Part shown: piece by piece, positions 17,298 to 26,149 of the stretch
Numbering within the stretch: the stretch's first letter is position 1
Layout: each line of letters opens with the position of its first letter
Assembly: GCF_040907265.1 (NCBI RefSeq)
Contig: NZ_JBFOHP010000002.1
Coordinates: 6,696,001-6,760,000 of the forward strand
DNA from: Streptomyces sclerotialus
GTDB taxonomy: Bacteria; Actinomycetota; Actinomycetes; Streptomycetales; Streptomycetaceae
Direction: 5' to 3'
Length of the DNA stretch: 64,000 bases
Made by a program: the position numbers and the translations under genes
Notes under the pieces: generated by a model
Seen by the model: only the letters and a program-made list of their open reading frames with translations
Databases searched by the model: none
Told to the model about the DNA's origin: nothing

Positions 17298-17501
17298 TCA
17301 GGTCTCGTCGGTGCGGTCACGGTCCGTCAGGGAGTCCTTGACCCCCTTGGCCTGGTTCTTGGTCTCGTCCACCGCGTCCTTGGCCTTGCCCTTGGTCTGG
17401 TCGGCGCGGCCCTCACCCTTCATCCGGCGGTCGCCGGTGGCCTTGCCGGCCATCTCCTTGGCCTTGCCCTTGAGCTTGTCCATCGCGCCCTTGTCAGCCA
17501 T
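17298..17501 (-). CDS. CsbD family general-stress protein
   Basis: A 67-residue, highly charged, Lys/Asp/Ala-rich protein of the CsbD-like family, small stress proteins under alternative-sigma control in many Gram-positive bacteria. The family pattern is clear: DKLKGKAKEMAGKATGD, then GEGRADQTKGKAKDAVDETK. ATG at 17501 follows AAGGAG at good spacing. Probably monocistronic: a terminator follows and the next gene upstream is on the other strand. Molecular role is unknown. Confidence 0.88.
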   Translation of the reverse strand: MADKGAMDKLKGKAKEMAGKATGDRRMKGEGRADQTKGKAKDAVDETKNQAKGVKDSLTDRDRTDET

Positions 17502-17898
17502 GCCGGCACTCCTTCGTCTCGTTCGGCGGGACGGCAACCACGCTGCCCCACCCCTTGCCGGCCCGCACCCCGGGAAGGGCCGGGCCGGTACGGCCACCGG
17601 GCCGCCGGACTCCTCCTGACGACCCTCGTCCGGTCCTGTCACGCGGGACGCCGAGCAGGCAGCCTGCCGGGGGCTCCGCCCCGACAGCCGGCCCCCGGTC
17701 CGCGCCAGGTGGTGACCGCCCGGTGTCCGAGGTACCCCGTACCACCGATCCATGCACGGCGACCGGCGTCGCCCTGCGCAGGCCGTCCGGGGCCCGTCCC
17801 CGAGCCGGTGCCGGCGCTCCCCGGGTGACGGCCGGTCAGGTGTGAGCCGGGCGCGCGGCTCTGCGGCGTGGGGGGGGCAGCAGTGTTAAGAATTGGAT
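17502..17898. other. intergenic region, divergent promoters
   Basis: Nearly 400 bases between the CsbD gene and the SpoIIE phosphatase gene, which diverge. Open frames here show no family features and appear to be chance GC-rich frames. I see no RNA gene; the promoters of both flanking stress-type genes should be here. Confidence 0.5.
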
Positions 17899-20664
17899 AT
17901 GACGGGACTTCGTCGGATTCGGCAGCGGTCATGGGCGTGGCCGCGCTCCCTGCTGAATCCGCGCAGCCTCGCCGGGCAGGTCTTCATCCTCCAGGCCGTG
18001 ATCGTGGTGCTGCTGGTGGTCGCCGCGGTGACGGCCCTGGCCCTCCAGGCCAAGCGGGACAGCAAGCAGGCGGCCGAGCGGCGGTCCCTGTCCGTGGCCG
18101 AGACCTTCGCGTCCTCGCCCGCCGTGGCCCGGGCCATGGACAGCCGCGACCCCACGGCGGTGCTCCAGCCGCAGGCCGAGGCCGTGCGCAAACGGACGGG
18201 CCTGGACTACCTCGTCGTCTTCGATCTGGACGGCATCCGCATCACCCACCCCGACCGGAAACTGATCGGCAAGCACGTGGTCGGCGCCTTCGGCGCGGCC
18301 ATGGACGCCGCCCGCGACGGCCGTCCGTTCACCGAGGTCATCGACGACGGCCCGGTCGGGCCCGCCGTGGACACCACGGCCCCCGTCAACCGCCCCGACG
18401 GCTCCCTCGTCGGCGGGGTCTCGGCCGGCATCACCCTGGAGCGCGCGGAGAACACCGTGGACCGCCAGATGCCGGTGCTGCTCGGCGCCGCCGGACTGGG
18501 GCTGGTAGTGGCCGCCGGCAGCACGGCCCTGGTGACGCGGCGGCTCCGCCGCCAGACGCACGGCCTGGGCCAGGCCGAGATGACCCGGATGTACGAGCAC
18601 CACGACGCGGTCCTGCACGCCGTACGGGAAGGCGTGGTGATCCTCGGCCCGGAAGGCCGGCTGCAACTGGTCAACGACGAGGCGCGGCGCCTGCTGGACC
18701 TGCCCGACGCCGTCGAGGGGCGGACCGTCGACGAGATCGGGCTGCCGGACCGGCTGGTGGAGCTCATGCGGTCCGGCCGGTCGGCCACCGACGAGGTGCA
18801 CCACGCGGGCAACCGCCTGCTGGCCGTCAACGTACGGTCCACCGAACGCGCCGGCGGACCGCGCGGCAGCGTCACCACCCTGCGCGACACCACCGAACTG
18901 GCCGCGCTGACCGGCCGCGCCGAGCTCGCGAGGGAACGGCTGAAGCTGCTGTACGAGTCGGGTGTGCGCATCGGTACGACGCTGGACGTGGTGCGCACGG
19001 CGGAGGAGCTGGCGGAGGTGGCGGCGCCGCGGTTCGCCGACATCGTCACCGTCGACCTGCTGGAGGCGGTGACGGAGGGCGACGAGCCGTCGGTGCACTC
19101 CGGGTGGCGGATGCGGCGGACGGCGGCCAAGGGCGGACCGGGCGAGCCCGGCATCTATCCCGTCGGTGAGCTGATCGACTTCGTGTCGACCACCCCTCAG
19201 GTGCGGGCCCTGGAAGGCGGCCGGGCGGCGCTCGTGGCGGACCTGACCCGGGCGGTCGAGTGGTCCGACCAGGACCGGGTCCGGGGCGCCGCGCTGCTGG
19301 AGGCCGGCGTGCGCTCCCTGGTGACGGTTCCGCTGCGGGCCCGCGGCGTGGTCCTGGGCATGGTCAATTTCTGGCGGTCGGCGGACTCGCCGCCCTTCGA
19401 GGAGGAGGACCTGTCCTTCGCCGAGGAGGTCACCGCACGCGCCGCGGTCTGCATCGACAACGCCCGCCGCTACGCCCGCGAGCACGCCATGGCCGTAACC
19501 CTCCAGCGCAGCCTGCTGCCCCGCGGCCTCCCGGAGCAGGACGCGCTGGACGTGGCCTGGCGGTACCTGCCGGCCCAGGCCGGGGTGGGCGGCGACTGGT
19601 TCGACGTCATCCCGCTGCCGGGTGCCAGGGTGGCGCTGGTGGTCGGGGACGTGGTGGGGCACGGGCTGCACGCCGCGGCGACGATGGGACGGCTGCGGAC
19701 CGCCGTGCACAACTTCTCCTCGCTCGACCTGCCGGTGGACGAACTGCTCGGCCACCTGGACGAGCTGGTCACCCGTATCGACAGCGAGGAGGACACCGGC
19801 CAGGCGCGGCGCGGCTGGGAAGGCGTCACCGGAGCGACCTGCCTGTACGCCATCTACGACTCGGTCAGCGGGCTGTGCACGATGGCCAGGGCGGGCCACC
19901 CGGGCCCCGCCCTCGTGGGCCCGGACGGCACGGTCAGCCATCCGGATGTACCGCCCTCCCCGCCCCTCGGCCTGGGCGGCCACCCCTTCGAGACCACCGA
20001 GCTGCGCCTGCCCGAGGGCACCGACCTGGTGCTGTTCACCGACGGCCTGGTCGAGGACCGCGGCCAGGACATCGACACCGGCCTCGCCATGCTGCGCACG
20101 GCACTCGCGGGCGCCGCAGGGCGCAGCCCGGACGAGATGTGCCGGGCGGCCGTCGAGGCCATGGTGCCCGAGCACCCGTCCGACGACATCGCGCTGCTGA
20201 TCGCCCGCACCTGCCTGCTCGATCCGTCGCGGGTCGCGGACTGGGAGGTGGCGCAGGACCCGGCGGAGGTGGGCCGGCTGCGCGCGGAGTGCGGCGCGAA
20301 GCTGCGCGAGTGGGGGCTGTCCGACATCGGGTTCAGCACCGAGCTGATCCTCAGCGAGCTGATCACCAACGCGATCCGGTACGGCGCGCCGCCGATCAGC
20401 CTCCGGCTGCTCCGCGACCGCAGCCTGGTCTGCGAGGTGGCGGACGGCAACAGCACGGCGCCGCACCTGCGCCGGGCGACCAGCATGGACGAGGGCGGCC
20501 GCGGGCTGTTCCTGGTGGCGCACCTGGCGCAGCGGTGGGGCACCCGGTACGTCCCCGGCGGCAAGGTGATCTGGACGGAACAGCCGCTCAACGGCGCGAG
20601 CGCGGTACCGGACGAGACCCCCGCCGACGTTCTCCTGGACCAGTTCGACGACAGCGGCTTCTGA
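17899..20664 (+). CDS. SpoIIE-family PP2C phosphatase with sensor, PAS, GAF and HATPase domains
   Basis: A 921-residue multidomain partner-switch regulator. In order: TM1 (~28-50), an extracytoplasmic Cache-like sensor with LVVFDLDGIRITHPDRKLIG (~100-120), TM2 (~195-215), PAS (~235-330; VILGPEGRLQLVNDEARRLL), GAF (~350-510), PP2C/SpoIIE (~540-755; GGDWFDVIPLPG and VVGDVVGHGLHAAATMG carry the metal Asp residues; SDDIALLIA the last), and a C-terminal RsbW-like HATPase (~775-890; LILSELITNAIRYG, DEGGRGLFLV). Phosphatase and kinase in one chain suggest it controls an anti-sigma-antagonist. ATG 17899 is preferred over TTG 17893; no strong ribosome binding site. Confidence 0.9.
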   Translation: MTGLRRIRQRSWAWPRSLLNPRSLAGQVFILQAVIVVLLVVAAVTALALQAKRDSKQAAERRSLSVAETFASSPAVARAMDSRDPTAVLQPQAEAVRKRTGLDYLVVFDLDGIRITHPDRKLIGKHVVGAFGAAMDAARDGRPFTEVIDDGPVGPAVDTTAPVNRPDGSLVGGVSAGITLERAENTVDRQMPVLLGAAGLGLVVAAGSTALVTRRLRRQTHGLGQAEMTRMYEHHDAVLHAVREGVVILGPEGRLQLVNDEARRLLDLPDAVEGRTVDEIGLPDRLVELMRSGRSATDEVHHAGNRLLAVNVRSTERAGGPRGSVTTLRDTTELAALTGRAELARERLKLLYESGVRIGTTLDVVRTAEELAEVAAPRFADIVTVDLLEAVTEGDEPSVHSGWRMRRTAAKGGPGEPGIYPVGELIDFVSTTPQVRALEGGRAALVADLTRAVEWSDQDRVRGAALLEAGVRSLVTVPLRARGVVLGMVNFWRSADSPPFEEEDLSFAEEVTARAAVCIDNARRYAREHAMAVTLQRSLLPRGLPEQDALDVAWRYLPAQAGVGGDWFDVIPLPGARVALVVGDVVGHGLHAAATMGRLRTAVHNFSSLDLPVDELLGHLDELVTRIDSEEDTGQARRGWEGVTGATCLYAIYDSVSGLCTMARAGHPGPALVGPDGTVSHPDVPPSPPLGLGGHPFETTELRLPEGTDLVLFTDGLVEDRGQDIDTGLAMLRTALAGAAGRSPDEMCRAAVEAMVPEHPSDDIALLIARTCLLDPSRVADWEVAQDPAEVGRLRAECGAKLREWGLSDIGFSTELILSELITNAIRYGAPPISLRLLRDRSLVCEVADGNSTAPHLRRATSMDEGGRGLFLVAHLAQRWGTRYVPGGKVIWTEQPLNGASAVPDETPADVLLDQFDDSGF

Positions 20665-20687
20665 TCGCCGGTGCACCGTCGCGGCGG

Positions 20688-21548
20688 TCAGAGGTGCAGC
20701 CGGTCGCCGCCCGCCAGGATCGCGGCGGCCAGTGCCTCGGCCGGGCGGCTCGCCGGTCCGTCGGGACGGCCGTGCACCAGGACGAAGTCGACGCCGCCGA
20801 GGTCGGGCAGGCCCGCCCGGGACGGCACCCGGACCAGCCCGGGCGGGATCATGCCGAGCGAGTGCGCCATCACGCCGAGCCCGGCGCGGGTCGCCGCGAT
20901 CAGGCCGTTCAGGCTGCCGCTCGTACAGGCGATGCGCCACTCGCGGCCCTGTGCCTCCAGTGCCTGGAGCGCACGGCCCCGGGTCACCGCCGGCTGGGGG
21001 AACAGCACCAGCGGTACCGGCCGCTGCGGGTCCAGCCGCAGCCGCTCGCTGCCGATCCACACCAGCTTGTCCCGCCAGATCAGCCGTCCCCGTGGGTCCT
21101 CCGGCCGCCGCTTGGCCAGGATCAGGTCCAGCCGCCCGGCCGCCAGCCGCTCGTGCAGCGTCCCCGACAGCTCGACCGTCAGCTCCAGGTCGACCTCCGG
21201 ATGGTCCCGGCGGAAGCCCTCCAGCACCTCCGGCAGCCGGGTCAGCACGAAGTCCTCGGACGCGCCGAACCGCAGCCGGCCGCGCAGCCGCGTCCCCGCG
21301 AAGAAGCCCGCGGCCCGCTCGTTGGCCTCCAGGATCGTGCGCGCGAAGCCGAGCATCGCCTCGCCGTCCTCCGTCAGGTCCACCCCGTGGGTGTCCCGCG
21401 CGAACAGCCGGCGCCCGGCCGCCGCCTCCAGCTTCCGTACGTGCTGGCTGACGGTCGACTGCTGCACACCGAGGCGCTGCGCGGCCTGCGTGAAGCTCAG
21501 GGTCTGCGCCACGGCCAGGAAGGTCCGCAGCTGTACCGGATCGAACAC
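20688..21548 (-). CDS. LysR family transcriptional regulator
   Basis: A LysR-type regulator (286 residues from GTG 21548; an ATG at 21572 would add eight). The winged HTH is at the N-terminus: LRTFLAVAQTLSFTQAAQRLGVQQSTVSQHVRKLE. A periplasmic-binding-protein-like effector domain follows (LRFGASEDFVLTRLPEVLEGF; LDLILAKRR). It diverges from the SBF transporter gene with ~160 bases between, the standard arrangement for a LysR regulator of its neighbour; the regulated ligand may be the transported anion. Confidence 0.88.
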   Translation of the reverse strand: MFDPVQLRTFLAVAQTLSFTQAAQRLGVQQSTVSQHVRKLEAAAGRRLFARDTHGVDLTEDGEAMLGFARTILEANERAAGFFAGTRLRGRLRFGASEDFVLTRLPEVLEGFRRDHPEVDLELTVELSGTLHERLAAGRLDLILAKRRPEDPRGRLIWRDKLVWIGSERLRLDPQRPVPLVLFPQPAVTRGRALQALEAQGREWRIACTSGSLNGLIAATRAGLGVMAHSLGMIPPGLVRVPSRAGLPDLGGVDFVLVHGRPDGPASRPAEALAAAILAGGDRLHL

Positions 21549-21710
21549 ACCACGAGCGTACCCGCCCATCACGTTCCGACATGGCAGTGACTACGGTAAG
21601 AGGGCTTCCCGATGGCCGTGATCAGGCGCACCCTGGAGAGGGCACCGTCCATGCCCCGGGGCGCGACAGACACCACGCCCCGGCCCGAGCCGCCGACCGA
21701 TAGAGAGACC

Positions 21711-22784
21711 ATGCGCCGCCCTCAGCTGAAGATCCCCTCCTGGCTCCCCGTGGACGGATACATCCTCGCGCTCATCGGCACGGTCGTGCTGGCGGCGCTG
21801 CTGCCCGCCAGAGGCCCCGTGGCCACCGGCGCGGAGGGCGCCTCGACCGGCGCCGTCGCCCTGCTGTTCTTCCTGTACGGCGCCCGGCTGTCCACGAGTG
21901 AGGCGATGGACGGACTGCGCCACTGGCGCCTGCACCTCACGGTGCTGGCGTTCACCTTCGCCGTCTTCCCCCTGCTCGGCCTCGCGGCCCGCGGCCTCGT
22001 GCCGTACCTGCTGACGCCGCAGCTCTACACCGGGCTGCTCTTCCTGTGCCTGGTGCCCTCCACGATCCAGTCCTCGATCGCGTTCACCTCCATCGCGCGC
22101 GGCAACGTCGCGGCGGCGATCTGCGCGGGCTCCTTCTCCAGCCTGGTCGGCATCGTGATCACGCCGCTGCTCGCGGCGGTGCTGCTCGGCGGCGACGGCG
22201 GCGGCTTCTCCGCCGACTCGCTGCTCTCGATCGTCTTCCAGCTGCTGGTGCCGTTCCTCGCCGGACAGCTGCTCCGCCGCTGGATATCCGGCTTCCTGAC
22301 CCGGTACAAGAAGGTGCTCGGCTACGTCGACCGCGGCTCGATCCTGCTGGTCGTCTACACCGCGTTCAGCACCGGCATGGTCCAGGGCATCTGGAGCAAG
22401 GTCTCCTTCTGGCGGCTGGTGGAGCTGGTGGCCGTGGAGGCCGTCCTGCTGGCCGTGATGCTGACGCTCACCACGTACGGCTCGCGGAAGCTCGGCTTCC
22501 CGCGCGCCGACCGCATCGCGATCACGTTCGCGGGCTCCAAGAAGAGCCTGGCGGCCGGGCTGCCGATGGCCAGCGTGCTGTTCGGCGCGCAGGCCAGCCT
22601 CGCCGTGCTGCCGCTGATGCTCTTCCATCAGATGCAGCTGATGGTGTGCGCGGTGATCTCCAAGCGGTACGCCCGCCAGGCGGCGGCGGCCGAAGCGGCG
22701 GAGCAGGCGGCGGACGGCGGGCCCGGCCAGGACGGCGGGCCCGGCGCCGTGTCGGCCGACGACGCGGTGGGAGCGCGCCGCTAG
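21711..22784 (+). CDS. bile acid:sodium symporter family transporter (SBF-like, PF13593 type)
   Basis: A 357-residue polytopic protein, about ten membrane helices, of the SBF-like group (YfeH-related). Conserved features: FFLYGARLSTSEAMDGL after TM2, LVPSTIQSSIAFTSIARGN in the middle, and ITFAGSKKSLAAGLPMASVLF toward the end, all typical of this clade. The start ATG at 21711 follows GAGAGA; the upstream frame is an open, unsupported extension. A 30-residue Ala/Gly/Asp-rich tail follows the last helix. Probably under control of the divergent LysR regulator. Substrate unknown. Confidence 0.88.
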   Translation: MRRPQLKIPSWLPVDGYILALIGTVVLAALLPARGPVATGAEGASTGAVALLFFLYGARLSTSEAMDGLRHWRLHLTVLAFTFAVFPLLGLAARGLVPYLLTPQLYTGLLFLCLVPSTIQSSIAFTSIARGNVAAAICAGSFSSLVGIVITPLLAAVLLGGDGGGFSADSLLSIVFQLLVPFLAGQLLRRWISGFLTRYKKVLGYVDRGSILLVVYTAFSTGMVQGIWSKVSFWRLVELVAVEAVLLAVMLTLTTYGSRKLGFPRADRIAITFAGSKKSLAAGLPMASVLFGAQASLAVLPLMLFHQMQLMVCAVISKRYARQAAAAEAAEQAADGGPGQDGGPGAVSADDAVGARR

Positions 22785-22793
22785 GGTGCCTGC

Positions 22794-23363
22794 ATGACGG
22801 GCCATCACGTTCTCACCTGGGACGTCACCGCGAGCAAGGGCATCGAGACCGCGTGGGTCGACCTCGGCGAGCGGACGCTGTCCGCGCACGGCCGGGCGGT
22901 GGGCACCGTACCGGAGGCCTACTGGATCACGTACGAGCTGGAGACCGGCGAGGACTTCGTGACGCGGCGGCTGCGGGTACGTGCCGAGAGCGCGGCCGGC
23001 AGCCGCGAGCTGGACCTGCGGCGGGACGACGAGGGCCGGTGGACGGCGGGCGGTGAGCCGCTGGCGGGACTGGCCGCCGCGCTCGACTGCGACCTCGGAC
23101 TGTGCCCCCTCACCAACACGATGCCGCTGCTGCGCCACGGGCTGCACCGCTCCCCGGGTGAACACGACTTCGTGATGGCGTGGGTGTCGGTGCCGGAGCT
23201 GGCGGTCCAGCCCTCCCCGCAGCGGTACGAGCACCTCGCCCGTACGGAGGAAGGCGCCCGGGTGCGGTACACCTCGGGCGCCTTCCAGCGTGACCTGGAG
23301 TGCGACGGGGACGGCCTGATCGTCGGCTATCCGGACCTGGCGCAGCGCACCCAGACCCGCTGA
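22794..23363 (+). CDS. putative glycolipid-binding domain protein (PF06475)
   Basis: A 189-residue soluble protein matching the putative glycolipid-binding family (formerly DUF1089) over its full length: WDVTASKGIETAWVDL at the start, YWITYELETGEDFVTRRLRV, LGLCPLTNTMPLLRHGLHR and the C-terminal RYTSGAFQRDLECDGDGLIVGYP. It starts nine bases after the SBF transporter stop, so it is likely cotranscribed. The fold is known from Pseudomonas homologues; the ligand in actinobacteria is not established. Confidence 0.85.
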   Translation: MTGHHVLTWDVTASKGIETAWVDLGERTLSAHGRAVGTVPEAYWITYELETGEDFVTRRLRVRAESAAGSRELDLRRDDEGRWTAGGEPLAGLAAALDCDLGLCPLTNTMPLLRHGLHRSPGEHDFVMAWVSVPELAVQPSPQRYEHLARTEEGARVRYTSGAFQRDLECDGDGLIVGYPDLAQRTQTR

Positions 23364-23386
23364 CCGGCCGCCCCCTCCGCACCCCC

Positions 23387-25315
23387 TCAGTTCCCCCGCA
23401 CCCGGTCCAGCGGCAGCCGGAGCACGGCCGGCGCCGCGGCCGGCAGGTTGCGCTCGCGGACATCGGCCAGCTCACGGTCGCTCAGGGCCCGCCGGTAGAC
23501 GCGTACGTCGTCCAGCGCGCCGGTGAAGTGCGACCGGGAGTCCGGCTTCTGGCCGAGGTGCACCCCGAACGTGTCGTTCCGGCTGACCGACCCGGGAACG
23601 TCCGCCACCGACGTGGTCCTGGTCCCGTCCACCGTGAGCGTCAGCCGGCCGCCCGACCGGCGCAGCGCCAGGTGGTGCCAGCGTCCGTCGTTGGCCGCGC
23701 CGGCCGCGGTGACCTGCGCCGACTTCGCGGGCCCGGCGCCGGTCAGCGCCGTGAGGTCCGCCGTCAGCCGGTCCTTGGCGGGGTCGGCGCGCAGCGCCAC
23801 CTGCGGCGCCCTGCTGCCCACGCCGCCCATCCACAGCAGCGGCTGCTCGCCGCTCTTCGCCTCGTACCGGAACCAGAGGCTGCACGTGAAGTCGCGGTCG
23901 CCCAGCGGCAGCGAGGAGCGGAACGGCAGCCGGACGGCATCGTCCTTGCCGTCGAACGCCAGCGCCTGCCCGAAACGGCCCTCGGTGGCGCGGGCGCCGC
24001 CCAGGACGGCGGCCGGCCGGGCGCCGAACCCGTGGTCCGGCGTGGTCGGGTCCGGACCGCGGCGCGGCCCGAGCCACTCCTCGGTGAACCGCGCGAAGCG
24101 GATCTCGTCCCGCGCGTCCACCGCGCCGCCCTCGTAGAGCAGCCCGACCTCGCCAGGCCTGATGTTCGCCAGGTCCGAGTAGCCCGACCAGTCGGTGGTG
24201 ATCCGGGCGCCCCGGTCCACCCCCTCCCATGTACGGCCCTCGTCGTACGAGGAACGGATGGTCATGGTGCGCCGCCGGTCCGGGTCGGCCGGCGCGGCGA
24301 ACAGCAGCCGGCCCGGGCTGCCGGGCGACCGCGGCTGCAGCCGCAGCATCGAGCCCTGGACCATGGGCGAGTACAGGTCGGGAATGGCCTCGAACGGCCG
24401 GGCGAAGGACTTGCCGCCGTCCCGGCTGACGGCCGCCGTACGGTGGCCCAGGTCGGTGCCGTCCTGCTCGCGCCCGTTGACGTAGATCGTCCCGTCCGAG
24501 CGCTCCACGAGCGTCATCTCAGACGGCTTCTGACGGAACGTTCCGTCAGAAGCGGTGCGCCAGGTGTCGAGCGCACCGGTGCGCCAGGTCCTGCCGCCGT
24601 CGTCGCTGTACATGAGGGCGGCGTGGTTGGCCGTTATACGGCCGCCTCCGTAGCTTTCGGCGTTGACGGTGTAGACCAGCCGCCCGGCGTGCCGCCCGCG
24701 GGTCAGCTGGATGCCGTGCACGGGGCCGGTCGCGTACCAGGAGTTCCACGACGGCGGCCGGAGCGCGGGGGTCATGTCCTTCGGCTTCGACCAGGTGCGC
24801 CCGTCGTCGTCGCTGATCTGCATGTGCGGTCTGCGGTCGCAGGGCACGTCGCAGTTGGCGGCGTCGTCCCGGCCCTTGTTGTAGGTCTCGGCGAGGACGA
24901 CGCGCCCGGTGCGGCGGTCCACGACCGGTGCCGGGTTGCCGTGCGTGTCGCCGCCGCCCTCATTGACGACCTGGAGCGGACTCCAGGTGCGGCCGCCGTC
25001 GGTGGACCGTTTCATCACCAGGTCTATGTCGCCGGCGTCCCCACAGTTGTCCACCCGGCCCTCGGCGAAGGCCAGGAGCGTGCCGCGCGGGGTCGTCACG
25101 ATCGCGGGGATACGGAAGCAGGAGTAGCCCTTCTCCTGGGAGGCCTTGAAGAGCACCTGCTGGTCGAGACCGACGGGGGCGGCCTCGGTGGGGGGTTGGG
25201 CGTTCGCGGGAATCGGGGGGAGGAAGGCGATCGCCGCTGTGGCCAGCGTGGCCCACCAGCGGCGTCGCCCGGGTCTCGGGCCGGGACTGTTGAGTGCGCT
25301 CGGATCTGACGTCAT
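23387..25315 (-). CDS. secreted exo-alpha-sialidase with C-terminal LamG/concanavalin-like domain
   Basis: A 642-residue secreted glycoside hydrolase (GH33 type). Signal peptide: PGRRRWWATLATAAIAFL ending near ANA at ~38. The catalytic six-bladed propeller follows: SCFRIPAIV holds the FRIP arginine, EGRVDNCGD the catalytic Asp region, and several Asp boxes (STDGGRTWS, SDDDGRTWS, SDDGGRTWR) are present; NVNAES-type VNAESYGGG carries the nucleophile Tyr/Glu region. Residues ~460-635 form a LamG domain (ALAFDGKDDAVRLPF; FTCSLWFRYE; FTGALDDVRVYRRAL). ATG 25315 is chosen over a longer unsupported frame. An unusual 28-base palindrome lies inside the gene. Confidence 0.92.
   Translation of the reverse strand: MTSDPSALNSPGPRPGRRRWWATLATAAIAFLPPIPANAQPPTEAAPVGLDQQVLFKASQEKGYSCFRIPAIVTTPRGTLLAFAEGRVDNCGDAGDIDLVMKRSTDGGRTWSPLQVVNEGGGDTHGNPAPVVDRRTGRVVLAETYNKGRDDAANCDVPCDRRPHMQISDDDGRTWSKPKDMTPALRPPSWNSWYATGPVHGIQLTRGRHAGRLVYTVNAESYGGGRITANHAALMYSDDGGRTWRTGALDTWRTASDGTFRQKPSEMTLVERSDGTIYVNGREQDGTDLGHRTAAVSRDGGKSFARPFEAIPDLYSPMVQGSMLRLQPRSPGSPGRLLFAAPADPDRRRTMTIRSSYDEGRTWEGVDRGARITTDWSGYSDLANIRPGEVGLLYEGGAVDARDEIRFARFTEEWLGPRRGPDPTTPDHGFGARPAAVLGGARATEGRFGQALAFDGKDDAVRLPFRSSLPLGDRDFTCSLWFRYEAKSGEQPLLWMGGVGSRAPQVALRADPAKDRLTADLTALTGAGPAKSAQVTAAGAANDGRWHHLALRRSGGRLTLTVDGTRTTSVADVPGSVSRNDTFGVHLGQKPDSRSHFTGALDDVRVYRRALSDRELADVRERNLPAAAPAVLRLPLDRVRGN
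24526..24553. repeat. perfect 28-base palindrome inside the sialidase gene
   Basis: The half-site GCTTCTGACGGAAC is followed immediately by its exact reverse complement with no spacer. It lies in the catalytic-domain coding region, encoding the SDGTFRQKPS stretch. Outside bases are not complementary, so the limits are sharp. Confidence 0.9.
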
Positions 25316-25634
25316 GGTCCGACCTGCCCTTCGAGGCATCGGCGAGGCATCGGCGTCGGCCGCGCGACGGGTCCGGGAGGCTCCCGGTGGCCCGCCGGAC
25401 GGGTCATCTGGACATCCCACGTATGGACATCCCACGTCCCATGTTCGTGCGGAGGAAGGTACTTGTCCCGCAGGCGCCCCGGCAAGGAGTGTGCGTCACT
25501 CGGATTGGCCGGAAGCGGGCCTGCCCGCACGCCGCACGTGTACCTCTCGTACGCCGTGGGGAGGTGGCAGGCCCGCCGACGGCAGAAACGTTGGAGCCCC
25601 CAATGGCTTTGCGTCCGCTCGATACGCTGAAGGC
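25316..25634. promoter_or_regulatory. divergent promoter region sialidase/MarR with 14-base direct repeat
   Basis: About 320 bases separate the sialidase and MarR starts. TGGACATCCCACGT occurs twice at 25409-25422 and 25424-25437 with a 15-base period, that is, on nearly the same spacing as one and a half helical turns. This is a candidate binding site for the MarR protein or a sugar regulator. No gene is supported here. Confidence 0.5.
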
Positions 25635-26093
25635 ATGGCCGAAACCCCCTACACACCCGCGCGCATTCGTGCTCTGCCCAGCTGGCTCCTCGGCCGCGCC
25701 GCCGCCCGCGGTCACCGGCTCGTCGCCGAGGCGCTCGCCCGCGAGGGCATGCGGATGATGCACCACGCCGTGCTGTCGGCCGTCGCCGAACTGGGCCCGG
25801 TCTCCCAGGCGGACCTGGGCCGCAGCCTGAGCATCGACCCCAAGGACATGGTCACGATCGTCAACGACCTGGTCGCGGAGGAACTGGTCGTCCGCGCGCC
25901 CGACCCACGCGACCGCCGCAAGAACGCCGTCACCATCTCCCCGGCCGGCACCCGCACGCTGCGCCGTACTCAAAAACTCGGCGACACGGCCAACGCGGAA
26001 CTGACCGCGGCCCTCACCCCCGCCGAACGCGACCAGCTCGTCGACCTGCTCACCCGGATAGCCGCACCGGGCCTGGACGACCGCGGCACCTGA
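25635..26093 (+). CDS. MarR family transcriptional regulator
   Basis: A 152-residue winged-helix regulator. MHHAVLSAVAELGPVSQADLGRSLSIDPKDMVTIVNDL covers helices 2-4, and LVVRAPDPRDRRKNAVTISPAGTRTL is the characteristic D-x-R-D-x-R-x3-V-x-L/I-T wing, followed by the dimerisation helix. ATG at 25635 follows AAGG at seven bases. It diverges from the sialidase and ends just before a bidirectional terminator. Confidence 0.9.
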   Translation: MAETPYTPARIRALPSWLLGRAAARGHRLVAEALAREGMRMMHHAVLSAVAELGPVSQADLGRSLSIDPKDMVTIVNDLVAEELVVRAPDPRDRRKNAVTISPAGTRTLRRTQKLGDTANAELTAALTPAERDQLVDLLTRIAAPGLDDRGT

Positions 26094-26112
26094 GAGCGGC
26101 GGCTGTCGGACC

Positions 26113-26143
26113 GTCAGACCCGGGGGCCCCCGCCGGGTCTGAC
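26113..26143. terminator. bidirectional terminator between MarR and fdhD
   Basis: Perfect 11-base arms GTCAGACCCGG (26113-26123) and CCGGGTCTGAC (26133-26143) around a 9-base loop, located between two converging genes. Confidence 0.75.
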
Positions 26144-26149
26144 AGGCCC

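Noticed and set aside
17929..21582. A 1217-residue minus-strand frame over the SpoIIE phosphatase
   Set aside because: Antisense shadow; the plus strand encodes a complete multidomain regulator with catalytic motifs.
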